DNA of 64,000 nt from contig DASPUC010000049.1 of NCBI GenBank assembly GCA_035623075.1, positions 62,001 through 126,000 on the forward strand, given 5' to 3'. A program made the position numbers and the translations under genes. Position 1 is the first letter of the stretch, and the number at the start of each line of letters is the position of its first letter. Shown here piece after piece: positions 58,364 to 64,000 of this stretch. The notes beneath the pieces were generated by a model. The model was not told the origin of the DNA. It saw only the letters and a list, made by a program, of their open reading frames with translations, and did no database searches. Source of the DNA: Nitrospiraceae bacterium. Its GTDB lineage: Bacteria; Nitrospirota; Nitrospiria; Nitrospirales; Nitrospiraceae.

Positions 58364-59379
58364 GATGCACCCTTCTCCGCTTTGGCTTCTCGCTCCATCA
58401 AGTCAGTGACAGCTCGACGGCAGGATTTCCCCTCGAACAACACGGCGTTCACTTCCTGCACAATCGGCATTTCCACTCGATGCCGAAGGGCGAGCCCCTG
58501 TGCCGCCTTGGCGGTCCGCACCCCTTCAGCCACGGCATGCATCCCACTCAGGATTGCCTCCAGCCGCTCCCCTTGCCCCAATCGCATACCAACCATATGA
58601 TTGCGGCTCAAGGCCCCTGTACAGGTCAAGACCAGATCGCCGACCCCCGACAACCCGTAAAACGTGCGCGGATCGGCCCCCATGGCCGTGCCGAGACGCA
58701 CCATTTCCGCCAAGCCTCTGGTGATCAATGCTGCTCTCGCGTTGTGGCCGAGCCCAAGCCCATCGACGATCCCGGCCGCCAGCGCCATCACGTTCTTCAA
58801 TGCGCCGCCCAATTGGACACCTATCACATCGTGGTCCGCATATACGCGCAATGTCGATGACATCAAAATCGACTGGAATCGGTTGACGACCGCGATGTTT
58901 TTTCCCGCCAGACACAGCGCGGTTGGTTGCCCTCGACTGACTTCCGTCGCAAAGCTTGGCCCGGATAACACCATCAACGACTGGTGACACGATCGTGGAA
59001 GCACATCCTCCATAACTTGAGTAATCAGCTTCAACGTATCTTCTTCAACCCCTTTGGTCGCGCTGATGATGGGTGTCTCATCGGAAAGCACGGGGGCCAG
59101 CTGTTGCATAACCGTTCGAGCGACGTGCGACGGAACCGCGAACAGGATGGTCTCGCATCCTTCCGTTGCCTGCACCAAGGAATTGGTGACCTTCAGCGTG
59201 TGCGGCAGCGCCACACCAGGTAAGAACCGAGAGTTCTCATGCGCGAGGTCGATCGCATCGACGACCTCTCTCTCGTAGGCCCAGAGTTGGACGGAGAGCC
59301 CTTTCTGAGACAAATGCTTGGCCAGTGCCGTTCCCCACGCTCCGGCACCGATCACCGTGATCCGATTCATAGCTGGCAT
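58360..59379 (-). CDS. gpsA: Glycerol-3-phosphate dehydrogenase [NAD(P)+]
   Basis: Makes sn-glycerol-3-phosphate for phospholipid synthesis; 339 aa. The Rossmann loop is VIGAGAWGTALAKHLSQKG. ISATKGVEEDTL, VLSGPSFATEVSRGQPT and the catalytic-Lys region LGGALKNVMALAAGIVDGL (substrate-binding NxxA) are complete. The C-terminus (VEMPIVQEVNAVLFEG) is typical. It overlaps larB by 4 nt; the phospholipid and cofactor genes have no known link. Confidence 0.96.
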   Translation of the reverse strand: MPAMNRITVIGAGAWGTALAKHLSQKGLSVQLWAYEREVVDAIDLAHENSRFLPGVALPHTLKVTNSLVQATEGCETILFAVPSHVARTVMQQLAPVLSDETPIISATKGVEEDTLKLITQVMEDVLPRSCHQSLMVLSGPSFATEVSRGQPTALCLAGKNIAVVNRFQSILMSSTLRVYADHDVIGVQLGGALKNVMALAAGIVDGLGLGHNARAALITRGLAEMVRLGTAMGADPRTFYGLSGVGDLVLTCTGALSRNHMVGMRLGQGERLEAILSGMHAVAEGVRTAKAAQGLALRHRVEMPIVQEVNAVLFEGKSCRRAVTDLMEREAKAEKGAS

Positions 59380-59397
59380 GATGAGTAGGATGCCCTA

Positions 59398-59425
59398 AGT
59401 GGCGTGTAGTCAGTGGGCAGCGTGG
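59398..59425. repeat. Weak heptamer array, single arm (AGTGGCG type)
   Basis: AGTGGCG, TGTAGTC, AGTGGGC and AGCGTGG lie just upstream of gpsA. The match to a heptamer register is poor and no inverted arm is seen, so membership in the family is uncertain. Confidence 0.4.
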
Positions 59426-59579
59426 ATTCTCCGAACTGGTGCTAGCCGCGCGGATTATAGGAAGCTGGTTTTCCCCTGTCAACGAACAGGCTTGTCCACC
59501 AATGCACCAATCACCCTACAGTCAACGTTGCCCTGACTCATAAGCAATCCCACATATAGCGTTAGCAACGCGCCTAGAT

Positions 59580-59595
59580 TGGCACACGGCTTGCT
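59580..59595 (+). promoter_or_regulatory. Sigma-54 (RpoN) type promoter
   Basis: TGGCACACGGCTTGCT has the -24 GG and -12 GC elements exactly 10 nt apart and both conserved cores (TGGCAC and TTGC). The start of transcription would be near 59606, about 80 nt before the ATG at 59686. Upstream enhancer sites were not recognised. Confidence 0.65.
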
Positions 59596-59685
59596 CCAGT
59601 TCGTCTGGATATCACATTTCCCTTCGCGCTCGATCGGTCGGCCTTTAGGATGGAAGTGTATCGAGATGGAATTCGGAGGATCCCC

Positions 59686-60396
59686 ATGAAGACCGTTCGC
59701 TTCAGCACGGCGCTGCTCGTAGGTGTCTTCCTCCTGTTTTTCCTTGCGCAAAGCACCATCGAGCCGTCGACTGTAGAGGCGGAATCGTATTTTGCCGGAC
59801 AGGTCGGTTACGCTTTCCCACAGAGTTTGAGTAATGGAAAAGTGACGCAAGATGGTTTCGGAGGACTCGACATCTCCGACCAACCCCTGAAGAATTCTCC
59901 CATGGTCGGCGCGAAACTCGGACACTACTTCACGCGGATTCGATGGCTTGGGGTCGAGACAGAGGTCACCTATTCGAACCCGCACATCAAACAAAGCTCA
60001 ATTACCTTTAGCGGTCCTGGGGGACCTCCGGTGACCAGCCCCATCTTGGCAGGTGTTACTCAGCGCATGATTATGTGGTCGCCGTTGACGTTACTCGCTC
60101 GTTATCCGGGACAACGTCTTCAGCCCTATGTGGGTGTCGGTCCCGCGCTATTCTTCGCCCACCTGAATGGCCCAACGGCACCCCCAGGCCAATCGGGAAC
60201 CGCCATCGGATTGAATGCGGAGGCTGGACTTCGCTATTACGTCACGAGGCATTGGTCTCTGTCGACGGAAGGCAAGTACAATCTCGCGCGAATCGGTTAC
60301 ACCTCCAACGATAGTAACCCGAACGCCGACCCCTTCGGTTTCAGAGCTACCTATAGCGTCGTCACTGTCTCGTTGGCACTCGCCTATCACTTCTGA
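59686..60396 (+). CDS. Outer-membrane beta-barrel protein
   Basis: Predicted 236-aa porin-like barrel of the OmpA-transmembrane type. The signal peptide (residues 1 to about 29, hydrophobic core VGVFLLFFLAQ) precedes FAGQVGYAFPQ. Alternating amphipathic strands follow, with periplasmic turns and a terminal strand ending in aromatic Phe (LALAYHF), the usual barrel signal. ATG 59686 has GGAGGA 5 nt upstream; the open frame extends further but lacks such a site. A sigma-54-like promoter at 59580 suggests regulated expression. Function unknown. Confidence 0.85.
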   Translation: MKTVRFSTALLVGVFLLFFLAQSTIEPSTVEAESYFAGQVGYAFPQSLSNGKVTQDGFGGLDISDQPLKNSPMVGAKLGHYFTRIRWLGVETEVTYSNPHIKQSSITFSGPGGPPVTSPILAGVTQRMIMWSPLTLLARYPGQRLQPYVGVGPALFFAHLNGPTAPPGQSGTAIGLNAEAGLRYYVTRHWSLSTEGKYNLARIGYTSNDSNPNADPFGFRATYSVVTVSLALAYHF

Positions 60397-60495
60397 TCCC
60401 GATTCTCCCCACCCAAATTCCAACTAGCAAACCGATGCTGGTCCGTGTAGCTTATGAGTCTGGCGGAGAATTACTGATCTGCAGGAAAACGACCG

Positions 60496-60846
60496 ATGAA
60501 GACCTGTCCCTCCTGCCAGCGACAACAGGCAGACCTGAATCGCTATTGTGTCGGCTGCGGACGACAGTTCGATGACGCACCACCGACCCCTTCCACACCA
60601 AGGGATACCACGCCGGAGGCTCTGAACCTTCAAGTACTCTATGGGATGGTGGGGGTGCTCGTCCTTGCGATTCTGTTTCCGCCGTGGGAAACACCTCCGT
60701 CACAGGCTCCGGATTTTCTTAGCATGCATTTCATCCTGGATCCCCCGACCCCCGACGCGGTGGTGAGTCGTCTTCTCCTGACGATCGAGCTCGTCACGAT
60801 CGCCATCGCCGGCCTCTACGCATCGTTTCTGTTCAGAAAGAGATAG
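60496..60846 (+). CDS. Zinc-ribbon membrane protein
   Basis: Small protein of 116 aa. The N-terminal zinc ribbon has CPSC (residues 4-7) and CVGC (18-21). A Pro/Thr-rich linker follows, then two membrane helices (VLYGMVGVLVLAILFPPWET and LLTIELVTIAIAGLYASFLF). Such zinc-ribbon anchors are common and undefined. Its TAG stop (60844-60846) begins the next repeat element. Confidence 0.8.
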   Translation: MKTCPSCQRQQADLNRYCVGCGRQFDDAPPTPSTPRDTTPEALNLQVLYGMVGVLVLAILFPPWETPPSQAPDFLSMHFILDPPTPDAVVSRLLLTIELVTIAIAGLYASFLFRKR

Positions 60847-60936
60847 CAGGCAAGAGGTTCGCGGCGAGGGGCGAGAGGCCGGTCGTGGATCAAATCCCAT
60901 CGCCTCTGGCCCCCTGCCTCTTGCTCCGAGCCCCAA
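60845..60936. repeat. Bipartite inverted heptamer element (GAGAGGC / GCCTCTT arms)
   Basis: The left arm at 60845-60879 holds AGCAGGC, AAGAGGT, TCGCGGC, GAGGGGC and GAGAGGC. The right arm at 60902-60936 holds GCCTCTG, GCCCCCT, GCCTCTT, GCTCCGA and GCCCCAA. It sits exactly between two convergent stop codons (60844-60846 and 60938-60940), so it could act as a two-way terminator hairpin. Confidence 0.85.
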
Positions 60937-60937
60937 T

Positions 60938-61738
60938 TCAATCAAGAGCCAGTGTTAGGCACTTAGCGGACCCACCGGATTTCATGAACTCGCTCAGGGG
61001 GACGGGGTGGGGGCGATAGCCTCGCTCCTCAAGGAGCCGTTCGGTCCCGGCACATCCGGCGGGAAGAACCACGTGTTTTCCGACGCAGATCGCGTTACAG
61101 GCGAATTTGAGCGCATCCGCTTCGGATACGGCGAGTTGTTGGTGCGGTGCGATCCGGTCGGCAATCGCCGCCTGTCCGTATCGATCAAAGGCAGCAGGGA
61201 AGTAGAGAAGCTCGCCCCCACTCAACGGACAAAAGCAAGTATCGAGATGATAATACCGACTGTCCACAAGCTCGAGCGGAATGATCTCTCGATTGAACCA
61301 CTCGCTGAGAAACGGAAAGGCTCGGATCTCTGACCGTTGACGGTACCCCCCGAACCATGCATCAGGAAACCCAAGGAGATCGCCGGCTCCTTCGAAGAAC
61401 AACTCCTTTTCCAACGACAAGACCTCGAACCCGTTCGTGCGGAACCAGTCTTCAAACCACGCCTCTTCCGGTTGTCGTTCGGCATAACGAAATCGACTGG
61501 GAACGGCTCGGCGTCCCACCACGAGGCCGGCATTCGCCGTGAAAACGAGATCGGGCAACCCGGGCACTGGATTCATACGTTCCAGCACGGCGCCAACATC
61601 TTGCTCGAGAACCTGCATCAAACCATGCCACTGTCGAACAGCCTGGTCTCGGTTCACGGTATTCGATCGGCGCATCCAGGGGTTGATTTCATACTCGATG
61701 CCGAAATAGTCGGGGGGACAGACCAGCAGACGACTCAT
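60938..61738 (-). CDS. Arginine dihydrolase/amidinotransferase-type enzyme (AgrE N-terminal half homologue)
   Basis: Guanidino-group-modifying enzyme of 266 aa from ATG 61738. The fold shows MSRLLVCPPDYFGIEYEINP, the substrate loop PDLVFTANAGLV (Asn69 where DDAH and arginine deiminase often have Asp), EGAGDLLGFPDA, the catalytic His164 in YYHLDTCFCPL and catalytic Cys260 in GGSAKCLTLALD. An Asn at this loop, plus the next gene, matches the cyanobacterial arginine dihydrolase AgrE/ArgZ (arginine to ornithine, CO2 and 2 NH3). Dimethylargininase activity is the main alternative. It overlaps the downstream-family gene (61735) by 4 nt. Confidence 0.85.
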   Translation of the reverse strand: MSRLLVCPPDYFGIEYEINPWMRRSNTVNRDQAVRQWHGLMQVLEQDVGAVLERMNPVPGLPDLVFTANAGLVVGRRAVPSRFRYAERQPEEAWFEDWFRTNGFEVLSLEKELFFEGAGDLLGFPDAWFGGYRQRSEIRAFPFLSEWFNREIIPLELVDSRYYHLDTCFCPLSGGELLYFPAAFDRYGQAAIADRIAPHQQLAVSEADALKFACNAICVGKHVVLPAGCAGTERLLEERGYRPHPVPLSEFMKSGGSAKCLTLALD

Positions 61739-62979
61739 GAGGTCCAACCCAATTCTCGGGCTAGTTCGCGCAGAAACGAAGCGGCGTCCATCACCAAGCC
61801 GATGGCCTGGAAACTCCCCCGATCGGCCAGCTTCGTCAGCACAGCAGGATTCACATCGACACACACGGAAGGAATCGTAGCCGGCAGCAGATTACCGGTC
61901 GCCACGGCATGGAGCGTGGAGGCCACCAGCAAGGCCAATCCGACCCCGGGGATCGCTGCTCGCATGGCCTCCTGGGCCCTGACTGAGTCAGTGATCACAC
62001 CAGGTAACGGACCATCATCGCGGATTGTTCCAGCCATGACGACCTGGACGTGTTTATTGATGCAAGCGGCCATGATCCCGCCCTTAATCACGCCGGACTC
62101 CACGGCAGCGTCGATGCTCCCGATCGCGCGGATTCGATTAATCGTCCGCAGATGGTGTTCGTGTCCATGTGGAACAACTCGTCCGGCCTGCTGCCCATAC
62201 CCGAGTGACGTGCCGTACAATTCGACCTCCATGTCATGGGCTGGCAGCGCATTCCCGCAAAACAGGACGTGGATGAATTCTTCTTCAATGAGCCATGTCA
62301 ATGCATCGCGTCCGCCCGCATGGATAATGGCCGGCCCTCCGGCCAGCAAAACCTTGGATGCCGGTCGGCCCTGGCGGAACCCTTCGCGCAGTGACATCAT
62401 GCGTTTGGCGATATCGTGGATGACGTGACGGTGCGGACGCTCGGCGGACACCTGCGACTCCATGAAGCCGAATACGTCGCGGTCGCGCGGTCGTTCCAGA
62501 GGCGTGACGCGGATTCCCTCTCGGCCCGTGACGATCAGGTCTCCCCGTTTTACCGCTCCCATAGGCACGGTTCGGGCGATCGCCTTCTTTGGCTCGACAG
62601 CGACGCCGAGATCCATTTCAGTCCCTTCGACATCCACCCATTGCCCTTGGAGCCGTATTTGAGTCGGCAAATGTGTGGTCGCATAGAATTCCTCGGGGAA
62701 AATGCCGTTCGCTGGAGCCGGCTGGAGTCGGCAATCGGCCTCACGTTCGACCGAGGCTCCATGGGGCTGAATCCGGTGCAAGATGTCACTGAGTAATTGC
62801 GCGGTTCCCGCGCGCACGATTATTCTGGCCCGAGAGGATTCTTCACGCGTTTTACCGATCTGGACGTCCGCAAGATCGAATGACCCGCCCATCATCAGAA
62901 TCGTGTCCAAGACCTTGGCCAGGATCAGCGAATCGATGATATGGCCACGAAGAATGACAGTTTCCTGGTGGGACGTCAT
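61735..62979 (-). CDS. TIGR00300/LOR-SDH-type protein, probable ornithine cyclodeaminase (AgrE C-terminal half homologue)
   Basis: Protein of 414 aa from ATG 62979, in the TIGR00300 family, the C-terminal domain of cyanobacterial AgrE/ArgZ. The first 110 residues are a regulatory-looking alpha/beta domain (ILRGHIIDSLILAKVLDTIL, then TTHLPTQIRLQGQWV). The second part is Rossmann-like: KVLLAGGPAIIHAGGRDAL, VLFCGNALPAHDMEVELYGT, GIMAACINKHVQVVMAGTIR and VASTLHAVATGNLLPA. In AgrE this domain converts ornithine to proline and ammonia with NAD. It starts upstream of and overlaps the dihydrolase gene, so the pair is a split, co-translated version of the fused enzyme. NAD use and product are inference here. 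Confidence 0.85.
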   Translation of the reverse strand: MTSHQETVILRGHIIDSLILAKVLDTILMMGGSFDLADVQIGKTREESSRARIIVRAGTAQLLSDILHRIQPHGASVEREADCRLQPAPANGIFPEEFYATTHLPTQIRLQGQWVDVEGTEMDLGVAVEPKKAIARTVPMGAVKRGDLIVTGREGIRVTPLERPRDRDVFGFMESQVSAERPHRHVIHDIAKRMMSLREGFRQGRPASKVLLAGGPAIIHAGGRDALTWLIEEEFIHVLFCGNALPAHDMEVELYGTSLGYGQQAGRVVPHGHEHHLRTINRIRAIGSIDAAVESGVIKGGIMAACINKHVQVVMAGTIRDDGPLPGVITDSVRAQEAMRAAIPGVGLALLVASTLHAVATGNLLPATIPSVCVDVNPAVLTKLADRGSFQAIGLVMDAASFLRELARELGWTS

Positions 62980-63081
62980 GGAGAAAGCCTCAGATTGACG
63001 GGTCTGGTGAAATTCTACCACCCAGGCGCAAGGACAGGGGACAGATGGCTGACAACACCTCGACGAGCCTGTGTGAGGGCT

Positions 63082-63999
63082 CTAGCGCAACGAACTGCTT
63101 GACATCTCAGGCGTTTTCATGAGCTCTCGTAACACGCTCGTGGCATAGCCACTAGGTGGGAGGGCAAAGGAGAGGGTGAGCGTTGATCCTTTGAGAGACC
63201 ATTCCAATTCCAGAAGCTGGAGCCTGAGCGATCGTCGTTCGCCGCGAAACCCGCATTCCTTCGCTGCTTGGATGAGCTGCTCTTTGCTCATACCTTGTTC
63301 CGTCAACACCGCCTGTTCGATCTCGCCCGGTTCGCCCTCAGCCCAGGAGACGCGAGAGCCAAACAAAATGCCGGTTGGACTGATTTCAAACCGATCGGCT
63401 CTTGGCTGTTCCCGGTCGCCGTCTTCCACGAGAAAACACGCGCCGTTCTCGGCTTTCATCGCCCAATCCCCGGTCAAGATCCGATCGAGTCGATCGATCC
63501 TCCTGGCAACCATCCGATTGAACAGATGGGACTGATAGCTATTGAGGTACCACATGCGCTTGGCTCGGCTCATTTTCTCCCGTCGAGCCTTGTCGATGAG
63601 CAACGAGGCTCCGGTCAGATAGTTGTCCCCCTCCCGTCCTTGCCGTTGCGGCCCAAAATAATTTGGCACTCCTCGGCGAAGCAGCGTTTCCACGATGAGC
63701 GGGACCGTCTCTTCCGCATGTTGAGCGACATCTCGGATCACGAGGCGGAAGGTGTTGCCGGCGTGGTGGCCGGTCCGCAATCGATTCCGATGCCGGCCCA
63801 GCACCTCAATCGCCAACAGCCGATCATCGGTCGGTATCCGTATGACATGCTGCGTATCCACTCCATGGAGCGAAACCATCTGAGTGGTCACGGCACGCGC
63901 ATCCTTGAGTCCAGCCACACCGATCGCCTGGGTCCTGATGCCTAACGTTGAAGACAAACGTCGCACAAGATCCGGCGTCGAAAGATTCCGTTTCGTCAC
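63082..63999 (-). CDS. truD: tRNA pseudouridine(13) synthase TruD, N-terminus outside the window
   Basis: Makes pseudouridine 13 in tRNA-Glu. The 305 visible residues begin within the catalytic domain: GLKDARAVTTQ holds the catalytic Asp (usual GMKDKRAVT). FRLVIRD, VPNYFGPQRQGREGDNY and YQSHLFNRMVARRI are typical TruD segments. The last 60 residues (SLRLQLLELEWSLKGSTLTL, then FALPPSGYATSVLREL) are the normal C-terminus. The frame runs off the end of the window, so perhaps the first 40-60 residues are missing. It lies 103 nt downstream of the 61735-62979 gene's start. Confidence 0.93.
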   Translation of the reverse strand: MTKRNLSTPDLVRRLSSTLGIRTQAIGVAGLKDARAVTTQMVSLHGVDTQHVIRIPTDDRLLAIEVLGRHRNRLRTGHHAGNTFRLVIRDVAQHAEETVPLIVETLLRRGVPNYFGPQRQGREGDNYLTGASLLIDKARREKMSRAKRMWYLNSYQSHLFNRMVARRIDRLDRILTGDWAMKAENGACFLVEDGDREQPRADRFEISPTGILFGSRVSWAEGEPGEIEQAVLTEQGMSKEQLIQAAKECGFRGERRSLRLQLLELEWSLKGSTLTLSFALPPSGYATSVLRELMKTPEMSSSSLR

Positions 64000-64000
64000 T

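Larger units (their letters stand above)
59380..59685. other. 306-nt intergenic region between gpsA and the outer-membrane protein gene
   Basis: Divergent regulatory region. It holds the weak heptamer array near gpsA and a sigma-54-like promoter at 59580-59595 reading rightward. A minus-strand open frame crossing it (59479-59994) has no domain and is on the opposite strand of a real gene, so it is not annotated. Confidence 0.6.

Noticed and set aside
59479-59994. 171-aa minus-strand open frame
   Set aside because: It lies opposite the beta-barrel gene and its promoter, with no domain.

Overview
The window reads as a chromosomal segment of a Nitrospira-like bacterium (phylum Nitrospirota). 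This is inferred from gene content: a nuoF-N complex I operon, very large multi-PAS kinases, menaquinone-type UbiE, and non-photosynthetic proteins carrying protochlorophyllide-reductase C-terminal (PCP_red) domains. No rRNA or tRNA gene was seen to prove the taxonomy. Coding density is high, and many adjacent genes overlap by 4 nt (ATGA).

Layout. 1-11.9 kb: tail of a 23S-rRNA-intervening-sequence (four-helix bundle) protein gene, then nuoFGHIJKLMN. 11.9-18.9 kb: YihY/BrkB protein, an ECF-S-like membrane protein, polysaccharide deacetylase, GNAT, VOC protein, a DapF-like protein whose two catalytic cysteines are both serine, and UvrC. 18.9-28.1 kb: two multi-PAS HisKA_3 kinases, each followed by a NarL-type regulator. 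28.3-34.4 kb: a YqhA pseudogene with two in-frame stops, a lipoprotein and two patatin-like phospholipases. 34.4-40.8 kb: a HerA-like ATPase, DUF486 protein and a short UvrA on the minus strand, then ubiE. 40.9-46.8 kb: radical SAM protein, a Usp-Usp-PCP_red-rubredoxin-PCP_red-PCP_red fusion, a radical SAM-SPASM-PCP_red protein and a CopD-like membrane protein. 47-59.4 kb: RHH protein and receiver, then mostly minus-strand housekeeping genes (2OG oxygenase, lolA, ftsK, rsmA, pdxA, Ca2+ exchanger, larC, larB, gpsA). 59.6-64 kb: an outer-membrane protein behind a sigma-54-like promoter, a zinc-ribbon protein, a two-gene split form of the cyanobacterial arginine dihydrolase/ornithine cyclodeaminase (AgrE/ArgZ), and truD running off the end.

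The most unusual structure is not a gene. At least eleven loci carry a bipartite element: two arms of three to five degenerate heptamers in inverted orientation around a short centre, with single arms at a few more sites. The heptamer differs between loci but matches between the arms of one locus. The arms typically start at the stop codon of the upstream gene and end a few bases from the next start codon. Copies also lie in frame inside uvrA and the HerA-like ATPase and form gene ends. One array shares its stop codon with the four-helix-bundle gene, which suggests a relation to rRNA intervening sequences.

Second in interest are the PCP_red cluster at 42.7-46.8 kb, a candidate undescribed tetrapyrrole or Fe-S system, and the DapF-like, UvrA and split AgrE variants.
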